From: DASTPP01 sp035762175
Lineage (GTDB): Bacteria > Myxococcota_A > Polyangia > Polyangiales > Polyangiaceae
DNA: 25,326 bases
Reading direction: 5' to 3'
Assembly (NCBI GenBank): GCA_035762175.1
Contig: DASTPP010000221.1
Coordinates: 1-25,326 of the forward strand
Part shown: positions 1-7,364 of the stretch, piece by piece
How positions within the stretch are numbered: the first letter of the stretch is position 1
How the letters are laid out: the number at the start of each line of letters is the position of its first letter
Made by a program: the position numbers and the translations under genes
The notes under the pieces: generated by a model
What the model was told of the DNA's origin: nothing
The model's database searches: none
What the model saw: the letters and a program-made list of their open reading frames with translations, nothing else

Positions 1-716
1 ACCTCGTGCTCGCTGCGGCCCATGAAGAGCCGGCGGCCGGCGACGAGCTCCCACAGGACGACGCCCGTCGCGTAGAGGTCGGAGCGGCGGTCGAGCTGGC
101 CGGTCGACAGGTACTCGGGTGCGACGTAGCCGAGCTTGCCCTTCACGCCCGACTCGGCCGTCTGGAACATGCGCCCCTCGGCCTTGGCGATGCCGAAGTC
201 GACCACGCGCGCGAGCCCGTCGACGCCGACGAGCACGTTGTGGGGGCTGACGTCGCGGTGCACCAGCCCGAGGTGCGCGCCGTCGTCGCCGCGCACCTCG
301 TGCGCCGCGTGCAGGCCCTCGAGCATGTCGCACGCGATGCGGGCGGCCACCCCGATCGGCACGTCGACGCCGGCGTCCCACGCGAGCTCCATCAGGCCCG
401 AGAGCGGCTCGCCCTCGACGTACTCCATCACGATGGCGACCTTGCCGGCCTCGTCGACCACGTCGAGCGTGGGCACGACGTTGATGTGCCGGATGCGCGC
501 CGCCATGCGCGCCTCATCGAGGAACATCGTCATCGCCCCGACGTTGCGGGCGAGGTGCGGGTGCGGGCGCTTGAGCGCCACGGTGCGCTGGAAGCCCTCG
601 GGCCCCTCGAGCCGGGCGAGGTAGACCGTGGCCATGCCGCCCGAGGCGATCTCGTCGAGCAGCACGTAGCGCCCAAGGCGTGCGGGCTCGGGGCTCGCCG
701 GCGGGCCGTCGACCAT
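1..716 (-). CDS. Serine/threonine protein kinase, Hanks type (C-terminus beyond window)
   Basis: The 238 visible residues form most of a protein kinase catalytic domain that transfers phosphate from ATP to Ser/Thr. Seen in order: glycine loop IASGGMATVYLAR (about 23-35), ATP-binding Lys49 in VALKR, helix-C Glu68, catalytic loop HRDVSPHN (153-160), DFG (173-175), the activation segment, and APE (199-201). The HRDVSP form is frequent in myxobacterial kinases. The start is the ATG just before a short Gly/Pro-rich leader; no strong ribosome binding site is visible, so the start is tentative. The gene is cut at the window edge, so any transmembrane or sensor region is unseen. It lies 320 nt downstream of the DUF1704 gene on the same strand. 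A PP2C phosphatase at 11640-12803 could be its opposing enzyme (inference). Confidence 0.9.
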   Translation of the reverse strand, partial: MVDGPPASPEPARLGRYVLLDEIASGGMATVYLARLEGPEGFQRTVALKRPHPHLARNVGAMTMFLDEARMAARIRHINVVPTLDVVDEAGKVAIVMEYVEGEPLSGLMELAWDAGVDVPIGVAARIACDMLEGLHAAHEVRGDDGAHLGLVHRDVSPHNVLVGVDGLARVVDFGIAKAEGRMFQTAESGVKGKLGYVAPEYLSTGQLDRRSDLYATGVVLWELVAGRRLFMGRSEHE

Positions 717-1036
717 CGAGCCCGAGCTTAGCCGGTTGGTGCCCGAGCGTCAGCCCTGTTGGGGGTGTAAAGTTCGCACCCGGGCAGGGTTTCGTGCCGT
801 CCGCGAAGCACAAAGTCTGCCTTCGAGGCGCGCGCTCTCCCCTCTATGGCCGCGCTCGCGCTCGAGCCGCGGGCCGGGCGCTGCTACGGGCCCGGGCGCC
901 ACGCCCAGTGCCCCGCTTGTGGGCCCGGCGCGCACCGCCTGGCATTCGGGCGCTTCGTCGGGCGCTCGGCCACGCCGTCGGGCGCTCGGTCACGCCGTCG
1001 GGCGCTCGGCGACGGCGCCGGCGCCCCCGGGCCACG
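717..1036. other. Intergenic region between kinase and DUF1704 genes
   Basis: These 320 bases separate two same-strand genes. They should hold the kinase promoter, but I could not fix one with confidence. The kinase-proximal half (about 760-825) is less GC-rich, with AAACTTTACACC-like minus-strand sequence that may be promoter DNA. The distal half is very GC-rich and holds the 20-bp tandem repeat at 956-1015. The reading frames crossing this stretch have no recognisable protein content. Confidence 0.4.
956..1015. repeat. 20-bp tandem repeat, three copies
   Basis: Three head-to-tail copies (956-975, 976-995, 996-1015) share the core CGTCGGGCGCTCGG followed by a variable six bases (CCACGC, TCACGC, CGACGG). 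A partial related copy precedes the array. It lies in the gap between the kinase and DUF1704 genes and ends about 20 nt beyond the DUF1704 stop codon. Function unknown. Confidence 0.8.
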
Positions 1037-2077
1037 TCAGGTGCCGTTGACCGACGCCGCCTCGGGCGGGGCGCTCTCGCCGGGCCGGCGGCCGCGCTCG
1101 CGCGCTTCGTCGTAGGCGAGCCGCAGCATGGGCAGGTAGATGCGCTCGCGCCCGAGGCCTCCGCCCCGCGTGGCCCGGGCGGCGAGGCGCAGGGCCTGGG
1201 TGGCGCCGGCGCCGAGGCCCTCGAGCCGATCGACGACGTCGTGAAACGGTACGGACTCGTGCGCCATGCGGGCGGCGAGGTGGCGCAGGCCGAGCTCTTT
1301 CTTGCGCACCCGATCGAGAAAGCCGGCGTGCGCTTCGAGCAGCAGGGCGCGCCCCTCTTCGCGGTCGGCGTCGCCGGCGGGGCGGCAGGCGAGCGGGTAG
1401 GGCGAGCGGCGGCGGGCGAGCGCGGGCAGGGCGTGGCCCCAGACCTCGTGCAGCACCGTGCGCGCGACGTCGCGCGCGCCGAGCCAGCGCCCCGAGGCGA
1501 CGTAGATGGTGGCGTCGCCGGTGGCGGCGAGCGCGGCGAGCCCCGGGCGGCAGACGACGCGCACGGGCAGGCGCAGGCGCCCGACCGCGGCGCGCATCTG
1601 GCAGACGAGCGAGTCGGGGTTCGACGCGTCGTCGCTCGCCACGAGCGGCTCGCCCCCCGCGTCGCCCGCGAGGCGCGCCCAGCGCTCGGCCCGGGCGTCG
1701 TCGGCGGCGCCCGAGCCGAAGCGCCGGGCGGCGAGCGGGGCGAAGAGCGGCGAGCCGACGGCGGCGGCGAGGCGGGCCTCGGCCGCGAGCTCGCGCGCGC
1801 GCTCGCCGAGGCGGGGCCCCGGCGGCGGGGCGTCGTCGAGCCACGCGGCGAGCGACTCGAGCGGGCCGACGAGCTCGGCGGTGCCGGGGGCGGCGGCGTA
1901 GACGAAGGCGGGCTCGGGGCGGCGGCCCGAGCGCCGCTCGCGCGCGAGGCGCGAGAGCTCGGGCTCGGCGTTCAGGGGGGTGGCCGCCTCGAGCAGCCGG
2001 ACCTTGCGCGACGCCGCCTCGAGCGCGACGAGGGCGCGCTCGAGCGCCGGGGGCACGCGCTCGGGGCTCGGGCCCAT
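1037..2077 (-). CDS. DUF1704-family putative zinc metallopeptidase (tyrosine carboxypeptidase-like)
   Basis: 346 residues. The centre holds HEVWGH (His210, Glu211, His215), followed about 25 residues later by EEG (Glu240/241). This spaced HExxxH...E arrangement is typical of DUF1704, the family that includes the eukaryotic MATCAP tyrosine carboxypeptidases, so zinc-dependent peptidase activity is plausible. The substrate is unknown. The start ATG shares one base with the TGA of the upstream PIN-PhoH gene (TGATG), so the two are probably co-translated. No signal peptide is visible, suggesting a cytoplasmic protein. The rest of the protein is Ala/Arg-rich and hard to align by eye. The family assignment rests mainly on the metal-binding motif and its surroundings. 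Confidence 0.7.
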   Translation of the reverse strand: MGPSPERVPPALERALVALEAASRKVRLLEAATPLNAEPELSRLARERRSGRRPEPAFVYAAAPGTAELVGPLESLAAWLDDAPPPGPRLGERARELAAEARLAAAVGSPLFAPLAARRFGSGAADDARAERWARLAGDAGGEPLVASDDASNPDSLVCQMRAAVGRLRLPVRVVCRPGLAALAATGDATIYVASGRWLGARDVARTVLHEVWGHALPALARRRSPYPLACRPAGDADREEGRALLLEAHAGFLDRVRKKELGLRHLAARMAHESVPFHDVVDRLEGLGAGATQALRLAARATRGGGLGRERIYLPMLRLAYDEARERGRRPGESAPPEAASVNGT

Positions 2078-3441
2078 CAGAGCAGGTTGGCCGCCAGCTC
2101 GGCGAGCTCGCTGCGCTCGCCCTTGGTGAGCACCACGTGGCCCGAGAGCGGCTGGCCCTTGAAGCGGTGCGCGGCGACGGTCAGGCCGTTGCTCGCGCTG
2201 TCGACGTAGGGGTTGTCGATCTGGAAGGGGTCGCCCGTCAGCACGATCTTCGTGCCCTCGCCGCAGCGGGTGATGATCGTCTTGACCTCGTGCGGCGTCA
2301 GGTTCTGCGCCTCGTCGACGATGAGGTACTGGTGCGGCAAGCTGCGCCCGCGGATGTACGTCAGCGGCTCGACCTGCACGACGCCCCGGTCGAGCAGGTC
2401 GATGAAGCTGCGGCCGCCCTCGCGCTTGCCCTTGTCGCCCTTGTCGCCCTTGTCGCCCTTGTCGCCCCTGCCCCCGCCCCCGCCCTGAAAGAGGAACTCG
2501 AGGTTGTCGAAGATGGGTTGCATCCAGGGGTTGAGCTTCTCTTCGATGTCGCCCGGCAGGAAGCCGACGTCGCGCCCGAGCGGGATGATGGGGCGGCTGA
2601 CGAGCAGGCGCGAGTAGACCTCGTCTTCGACCGTGCGCTTGAGCCCGGCGGCGAGCGCGAGCAGCGTCTTGCCCGTGCCCGCCTTGCCGAGCACGGTCAC
2701 GAGGCGCACGTTCGGGTCGAGCAAGAGCTCGAGGGCGTAGGTCTGCTCGCGGTTGCGGGGCCGCAGGCCCATCACGCCCGAGGGCGGCACGCGCAGCGGC
2801 AAGATGAGGCCCCGGTCGGCGTGGTAGCGGCCGAGCGCGGTGTGCGAGGGCGAGTCGCCCGCGCGCAAGAGCACGCACGCGTTCGCCCCGAGCGCGAGCC
2901 CCGGCGGCGGCGGCAGCTGCCCGTCGTGGAAGAACTTGTCGATCGTCGCCCCGTCGACGTCGACGTCGAGCGCGTGCCCGTCGACCTGCTCGACCTCGAC
3001 CCGCTGGTTCTCGTACGTCTCGGTCGACACCCCCAGCGCGTCCGCCCGGATGCGCAGGTTCGTGTCCATCGTCACGAAGATGGTCGGCCGCCCCCCGCCC
3101 TGCTGTTGCACGTCGATCGCGGTCTGCAAGATGGCCTGGTCTTGCGCCGTCTTGTCGAGCGCGGTCGCCAGCTCGGGCCGGTGCGCCGGCACCGCCACCC
3201 GCAGCGAGCCGCCGCCGTCGAGGTCGACCCCCTCGGCCAGCTTGCCGCCCTTGTCGCGCAGCTCGTCGAGGAACCGGCACACGGTGCGCGCGTTGCGCCC
3301 CCGCTCGGTGCCCTCGCGCTTGAACTGGTCGACCTCTTCGATGACGAAGATGGGGATGATGACGTTGTTGTCTTCGAACTTGAAGATCGCGTGCGGGTCG
3401 TAAAGTAGGACGTTGGTGTCGAGGACGTAGTTTTTCTTCAT
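2077..3441 (-). CDS. PIN domain-PhoH family ATPase
   Basis: 454 residues with two domains. The N-terminal PIN nuclease-like domain (about 1-150) shows the acidic motifs YVLDTNVL, VIEEVD and TMDTN expected of a metal-dependent RNase fold. The C-terminal PhoH ATPase domain (about 215-454) shows Walker A GKAGTGKT (Lys258), Walker B LIVDEAQN, the PhoH motif LTPHEVKTIITR, and LTGDPFQID. The layout matches PhoH2/YlaK proteins, proposed RNA helicase/RNase enzymes. Between Walker A and Walker B there is an unusual Gly-rich insert with four GDK triplets, encoded by a 9-bp microsatellite. No clear ribosome binding site precedes the ATG, but the start fits the PIN domain exactly. The stop overlaps the start of the DUF1704 gene. 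Confidence 0.93.
   Translation of the reverse strand: MKKNYVLDTNVLLYDPHAIFKFEDNNVIIPIFVIEEVDQFKREGTERGRNARTVCRFLDELRDKGGKLAEGVDLDGGGSLRVAVPAHRPELATALDKTAQDQAILQTAIDVQQQGGGRPTIFVTMDTNLRIRADALGVSTETYENQRVEVEQVDGHALDVDVDGATIDKFFHDGQLPPPPGLALGANACVLLRAGDSPSHTALGRYHADRGLILPLRVPPSGVMGLRPRNREQTYALELLLDPNVRLVTVLGKAGTGKTLLALAAGLKRTVEDEVYSRLLVSRPIIPLGRDVGFLPGDIEEKLNPWMQPIFDNLEFLFQGGGGGRGDKGDKGDKGDKGKREGGRSFIDLLDRGVVQVEPLTYIRGRSLPHQYLIVDEAQNLTPHEVKTIITRCGEGTKIVLTGDPFQIDNPYVDSASNGLTVAAHRFKGQPLSGHVVLTKGERSELAELAANLL
2431..2466. repeat. 9-bp microsatellite (four copies) inside the PIN-PhoH gene
   Basis: Four perfect copies of CTTGTCGCC (minus-strand GGCGACAAG) encode GDK-GDK-GDK-GDK. A poly-Gly coding stretch lies just N-terminal of it in the protein. 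The unit is a multiple of three, so copy-number change would lengthen or shorten the loop without a frameshift. Confidence 0.9.
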
Positions 3442-3492
3442 CGCGGGGTGCCGGCGGCGGCGAGTACGCCGGGGCGGGGGCTTTCGGGGGGC

Positions 3493-3558
3493 GCGAGGGG
3501 TCGGCGGGCGGGCGCCGGCCGGGGGGCGAGGGGTCGGCGGGCGGGCGCCGGCCGGGGG
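3493..3558. repeat. 33-bp tandem duplication upstream of the PIN-PhoH gene
   Basis: Two adjacent copies (3493-3525 and 3526-3558) of a GC-only unit beginning GCGAGGGGTCGGCGG are identical as far as I can read. They lie in the 228-nt gap between the PIN-PhoH start and the purA stop. This is where the PIN-PhoH promoter or the purA terminator would be expected. Confidence 0.85.
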
Positions 3559-3669
3559 GCTAGCTTAGGCCCGGTCGCGCGGGCGCGCCCAAGTTTTCCG
3601 GGCCCCCGGGGCCGGGGCCCGCGCCTTTTGTCGCACCCGCCCCCGCGGCGGGCCGGGGCGCCGGGCCCG

Positions 3670-4971
3670 TCAGCCCCGCCCCTCGAAGGGGTTCCGCAGC
3701 GCGATCGTCTCGCCGCGCCGCGGCCCCACCGACACGAGCGCGATCGGCACGCCCACCCGCTCTTCGACGAAGGCGAGGTACGCGCGCGCCGCGCGCGGCA
3801 GCTCGTCCATCGAGCGCGCCGACGAGAGGCCCTCGCCCCAGCCGGGCAGGGCCTCGTAGACGGGCCGGAGCGACGAGAGGTCGTCGTAGGGGGTCGCCGG
3901 CAGCTCGTCGACGCGCCCCGCGGGGCCCTCGTAGGCGACGCACGCGCGCACCTCGGGCAGGCCCGAGAGCACGTCGAGCTTGGTGACCGCGAGCCCGTCG
4001 AGCCCGTTGACGCGCGCCGCGTAGCGCAGCGCCGGCAGGTCGAGCCAGCCCGTGCGCCGCGGGCGCCCCGTCACCGAGCCGAACTCGTCGCCCGCCTCGC
4101 GCAGCCGCGCGCCCGTCGCGTCGTGGAGCTCGGTCGGGAAGGGCCCCGCCCCGACCCGCGTCGCGTACGCCTTGGTGATGCCGAGCACGTACGAGATGCG
4201 CCCCGGGCCGATGCCCGCGCCGGTGCACGCCCCGCCCGCGATCGCCGACGACGAGGTCACGAAGGGGTAGGTGCCGTGGTCGATGTCGAGCAGCGTGCCC
4301 TGCGCCCCCTCGAGCAGCACCCGCCGCCCGGCCCGCACCGCGCCGTCGACGAGGCGCGAGGCGTCGTCGAGCAGGGGCACGAGCCGGGGCGCCGCCGCGA
4401 GCGCCGGCGCGCACGCCTCGTCGACCGAGGGCAGGGCGCCGCCGAGCGCCCGCACCACCGGCGCCCACGCCTCGAGCGCGCGCGCGACCAGCCGCCGCAA
4501 GAGCTCGGGCGAGCGCAGCGCGCCGAGCGGCACGCCCCGCCGCGCCGCCTTGTCTTCGTACGCCGGCCCGATGCCGCGCTTGGTCGTGCCGATGCCCTCG
4601 CCCGGCGCCGCCGCCCCCTCGCGCAGCCCGTCGACGAGCGCGTGGTACGGGAAGAGCAGGTGCGCCCGCTCGCTCACCCGCAGGTCGCCCTCGGCCCGCC
4701 GCCCCCGGCGCTCGAGCTCGTCGAGCTCGCCCACCAGCACGCTCGGGTCGACCACCATGCCCTGGCCGAGCACGCAGCGCACCCCCGGGCGCAAGATGCC
4801 GCTCGGCACCAGGCGCATCACCACCTTCTCGTCGCCGACGTAGAGCGTGTGCCCCGCGTTCGCGCCGCCCGCGTAGCGCACCACGACGTCAGCGTGCTCG
4901 GTCAGAAGGTCGACGACCTTGCCCTTGCCCTCATCGCCCCACTGGGCCCCGACGACCACTACGGCGGACAT
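3670..4971 (-). CDS. purA: Adenylosuccinate synthetase
   Basis: 433 residues, close to the usual length of about 430. It catalyses GTP-dependent joining of IMP and aspartate to adenylosuccinate, the first committed step to AMP, in the cytoplasm. Family motifs in order: GAQWGDEGKGKVVD near the N-terminus, GGANAGHTL, QGTLLDIDHGTYPFVTSS, the GAGIGP loop, TRVGAGPFPTEL, GRPRRTGWLDL, and TKLDVLSGL. The start ATG has a GGAGA ribosome binding site about five bases upstream, so an in-frame extension further upstream is unlikely. The first 13 bases overlap the 3' end of hisZ, implying translational coupling. Neighbouring hisZ-purA genes are known in many proteobacteria. Confidence 0.97.
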   Translation of the reverse strand: MSAVVVVGAQWGDEGKGKVVDLLTEHADVVVRYAGGANAGHTLYVGDEKVVMRLVPSGILRPGVRCVLGQGMVVDPSVLVGELDELERRGRRAEGDLRVSERAHLLFPYHALVDGLREGAAAPGEGIGTTKRGIGPAYEDKAARRGVPLGALRSPELLRRLVARALEAWAPVVRALGGALPSVDEACAPALAAAPRLVPLLDDASRLVDGAVRAGRRVLLEGAQGTLLDIDHGTYPFVTSSSAIAGGACTGAGIGPGRISYVLGITKAYATRVGAGPFPTELHDATGARLREAGDEFGSVTGRPRRTGWLDLPALRYAARVNGLDGLAVTKLDVLSGLPEVRACVAYEGPAGRVDELPATPYDDLSSLRPVYEALPGWGEGLSSARSMDELPRAARAYLAFVEERVGVPIALVSVGPRRGETIALRNPFEGRG

Positions 4972-6293
4972 GCGTTCTCCTGGTGTGGCGAGGCGGCGCC
5001 CCCTCGCAGCTCGGCTTCGACCCGGGCCGCGACGCCCTCGACCCCGGCCCCCTGACACACGCGCGCCCCCGTGTCGAGGCGTTCGAACGCCCACCCGCCG
5101 CCGGGCTCCGGCTCGAGCAGCCCCTCGTAGCCCTGCGCCCGGGCGAACGCGCGCAGCCCGGCGCCCTCGGGCCCCGTCGCCGCCCCCACCCCCCGCGCCC
5201 GCAGCGCCTCGGCCAGGGCGAGGGCGCCGGGGCCGGGCGCGACGGCCACGCGGCGGAAGGGCCGGCGCGGCTCGGACCCCGAAGCGCGCCGCGCCTGCTC
5301 GATCGCCTCGAGATCGAGCGCCGCGCCCGCCGCCGGCCGCGGCGCCCCGAAGCGCCCGAAGAGCTCGTCGTAGCGGCCCCCGCCCCCGACCGGCACCCCC
5401 GCCCCCTCGGCAAAAAGGTGGAACATCGGCCCCGTGTAGTACGAGAGCCCCCGCACCTCGCCGAGGTCGAAGCGCAAGCGGGGCCCGAGCCCGAGCTCGC
5501 CCGCCGCCGCCGCGAGCGCCCGCAGCTCGCCGAGCGCCGGACCCGCCGCCGTCGCCCCGAGCACGCGCCCCGCCTCGCCCAGCACCTCGGCCCCGCCCTG
5601 CAGCCCGACGATCGCCCCGAGCGCCTCGGCCGCCCCCGCCGCCACGCCCGGCGCGCGGGCGAGCTCGCGCACCGCGCCCTCGTCTTTGCGCGAGAGCGCC
5701 TCGCGCAGCGCCCCGGCCCGCGCCGGCTCGTAGGGGGCGAGCAGCGCCCCCGCCACCGCCGCGTGCCCCACGTCGACGACGAAGCGCTCGACGCCGAGCT
5801 GGCGCAGGCTCGAGGCCGCGAGCGAGAGCACCTCGAGATCGCCCTCCGGGCCGCGCACCCCCACCAGCTCGAAGCCGGCCTGCGACATCTGCCGCCGCTG
5901 CCGCGAGCGCGACAGCCGGCGCCGCAGCACCGCCCCCTCGTAGGCCAGGCGCAAGGGCCCCGGCAGCGCCCCGAGCCGCGTCGCCACCACGCGCGCGATC
6001 TGCGGCGTCATGTCGGGGCGCAGCGCCAGCACCGCCCCCGACTCGGGCTCGACGAAGCGCAAGAGCTCGTCGCGCTGGGCCTCGTCGAGGCCGAGCTCGA
6101 GCACCGCCGCGCGCTCGAAGGTCGGCGGCGAGACCAGATCGTAGCCGTGCAGCGCCACGTGCTCGAGAAAGGCTCGCGAGAGCCCCCGGCGCGTCCAGGC
6201 CTCGGGGCCGAGCACGTCGCGCATGCCCACCGGCAGCAGTAGCTCGCCCGCACGCCCGCCGGCGCCGGCCTCGGGAGCGCCCTCGGTCGTCAC
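4959..6293 (-). CDS. hisZ: ATP phosphoribosyltransferase regulatory subunit (HisRS-like)
   Basis: 444 residues, resembling the class II catalytic core of histidyl-tRNA synthetase. Seen: LPVGMRDVLGPEA near the N-terminus, LRPDMTPQIARVVA (motif 2 region), GLSYYTGPMFHLF, and GGGGRYDELFGRFG. HisZ proteins use this fold as the regulatory partner of short-form HisG in the first step of histidine biosynthesis. The C-terminal part (about 340-444) is a degenerate Ala/Gly-rich region without a convincing anticodon-binding domain, which favours HisZ over a true synthetase. The start is a GTG, chosen because the next ATG lies inside the conserved GMRD motif. It overlaps purA by 13 bases, and pairing with purA supports the call. 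HisG is not in the window. Confidence 0.88.
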   Translation of the reverse strand: MTTEGAPEAGAGGRAGELLLPVGMRDVLGPEAWTRRGLSRAFLEHVALHGYDLVSPPTFERAAVLELGLDEAQRDELLRFVEPESGAVLALRPDMTPQIARVVATRLGALPGPLRLAYEGAVLRRRLSRSRQRRQMSQAGFELVGVRGPEGDLEVLSLAASSLRQLGVERFVVDVGHAAVAGALLAPYEPARAGALREALSRKDEGAVRELARAPGVAAGAAEALGAIVGLQGGAEVLGEAGRVLGATAAGPALGELRALAAAAGELGLGPRLRFDLGEVRGLSYYTGPMFHLFAEGAGVPVGGGGRYDELFGRFGAPRPAAGAALDLEAIEQARRASGSEPRRPFRRVAVAPGPGALALAEALRARGVGAATGPEGAGLRAFARAQGYEGLLEPEPGGGWAFERLDTGARVCQGAGVEGVAARVEAELRGGAASPHQENACPP

Positions 6294-6532
6294 GGCCGGC
6301 GACGCTACGACGCCCGCCCCCCGCTGGCTAGCCTCGGCTCGGGCCGACCGAGGGGCGCGCGCCCGCCGACGCGGCTCGTGCTCGGCCTTTCTGGCTCGCC
6401 CGGCGGCCTCTCTTGGCCCCCTGCTCGGGCCCGGGCTCGCCCTTCGGTCTTCAAGGCTGAGCTCGGGCGACGGCTCTGGGCCCCTCCCGCATCATAAGGG
6501 TTGCCCGAGAGGTGCCCCGAGCGCGGGGTACG

Positions 6533-6559
6533 CCGGCGGTAATGAAATGTTACCGCCGG
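6533..6559. promoter_or_regulatory. Operator-like palindrome 1 (GGTAA-N7-TTACC)
   Basis: Perfect 10-bp arms CCGGCGGTAA and TTACCGCCGG flank the seven-base centre TGAAATG. It lies about 97 nt upstream of the preferred sigma factor start. The central 17 bp (6538-6554) have the same GGYAA-N7-TTRCC layout as the next palindrome, which suggests a dimeric repressor or activator rather than a terminator. Confidence 0.65.
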
Positions 6560-6564
6560 GCCAC

Positions 6565-6587
6565 GCTGGCAACGTTTCGTTGCCAGC
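6565..6587. promoter_or_regulatory. Operator-like palindrome 2 (GGCAA-N7-TTGCC)
   Basis: Perfect 10-bp arms GCTGGCAACG and CGTTGCCAGC flank TTT. The 17-bp core (6568-6584) matches palindrome 1 under the consensus GGYAA-N7-TTRCC. The two centres are exactly 30 bp apart, close to three helical turns, so two dimers could sit near the same face of the DNA. Confidence 0.65.
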
Positions 6588-6655
6588 CTCTTCGGTGCGG
6601 CGTAGCCAAAAGTGGCTTCGGGAGCAGGTCTGGCCGCGTGGCCCTGCCTTTGCTC

Positions 6656-7282
6656 ATGCACCGAGATATGGCCGCAGCCGCCCTCTCGGACTTGATCGCC
6701 GCCTCGCAGCAAGGCGATGCCCAGGCCCTCGCGCACCTGACCCGCCACATCCGGCCTTTGGTCGAGCGCCAGCTCGTTCGCTACCCGCTCTCCGACGAAG
6801 ATCGGCGCGACGTGCTGCAGAGCACGCTGATGCAGGTCGTCCGGCGCATCGACTCGTTCCGGGGCAACGCCAACTTCGGCACCTGGCTCTTCCGCGTCAC
6901 GGCCAACGAGGCCCTGATGCTGATGCGCTCGCAGCGCCGGCACAGAAACCACCTCGCCGCCGACGTCGACCCCGAGGCCGTGGGGGGGCTCTCGTCGCCG
7001 GCGCGCGACGCCGACGTGGCGGGCGACGAGTCGACGCTGCAGACCGAGCGCGAGCTGCACGTCCGCGACGCGGTCGCGCAGCTGCCCGAGCACTACCGCG
7101 AGGTGGTGACGGCGCACTACCACCACGATCTCGGGCTGCACGAGATCGCGCGCCTCCTGCACGTCAGCGAGAGCGCCGTCCGCTCGCGCCTGCACCGCGC
7201 CCGCTCGCGCCTGCGCACGCTCCTTTCCGCCGGCCCCTACGCGCCCGTCGAGGCCGCGTCCGCCGCCGCGTCCGCCGCCTGA
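6656..7282 (+). CDS. RNA polymerase sigma factor, ECF-like sigma-70 family
   Basis: 208 residues. A sigma region 2 segment is visible (LVRYPLSDEDRRDVLQSTLMQVVRRIDSF then NFGTWLFRVTANEAL), the part that binds core polymerase and the -10 element. A region 4 helix-turn-helix follows (AVAQLPEHYREVVTAHYHHD then LHEIARLLHVSESAVRSRLHRARSRLR), which reads the -35 element. There is no region 3 between them, as in ECF factors. The C-terminus is a short Ala-rich tail. ATG 6656 was chosen; ATG 6668 is equally possible, and neither has a good ribosome binding site. No anti-sigma gene is adjacent; the next gene is a CorA-type transporter on the same strand. The twin palindromes upstream suggest specific control. 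Confidence 0.9.
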   Translation: MHRDMAAAALSDLIAASQQGDAQALAHLTRHIRPLVERQLVRYPLSDEDRRDVLQSTLMQVVRRIDSFRGNANFGTWLFRVTANEALMLMRSQRRHRNHLAADVDPEAVGGLSSPARDADVAGDESTLQTERELHVRDAVAQLPEHYREVVTAHYHHDLGLHEIARLLHVSESAVRSRLHRARSRLRTLLSAGPYAPVEAASAAASAA

Positions 7283-7364
7283 CGCCCGGCGCCCCCCCCC
7301 GGGCCCGGGCCGGGCGGCGCCCGAGCCCCTTGCCGCCGCGCCTGGCTCCCGTACCGTGGGCGGC

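Larger units (their letters stand above)
6294..6655. other. Divergent promoter region, hisZ / sigma factor
   Basis: This 362-base gap separates divergent hisZ and the sigma factor gene. Its right half holds two strong palindromes (6533-6559 and 6565-6587) and a weaker dyad AGCCA-AAAG-TGGCT (6604-6617). The left half has only a short GC-rich dyad (6332-6353). An in-frame extension of the sigma gene back to an ATG at 6512 exists, but it would run through the palindromes and has no sigma-factor-like content. Confidence 0.5.

Noticed and set aside
6..731. Long open frames on the plus strand over the kinase, and similar antisense frames over nearly every gene
   Set aside because: High GC lowers stop frequency in all frames; these frames are Arg/Ala/Pro-rich without motifs, while the opposite frame carries clear family motifs.
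4959..6293. Histidyl-tRNA synthetase instead of HisZ
   Set aside because: No convincing anticodon-binding domain follows the catalytic-like core, and the gene overlaps purA as hisZ commonly neighbours it.
6566..6586. Sigma-54 type promoter (TGGCA...TTGC) in palindrome 2
   Set aside because: The spacing between GG and GC is two bases too long for a -24/-12 promoter, and the symmetry is better explained as a dimer site.
6512..6655. N-terminal extension of the sigma factor from ATG 6512
   Set aside because: It would translate through both operator-like palindromes, and its Cys/Arg-rich sequence has no sigma-factor content.
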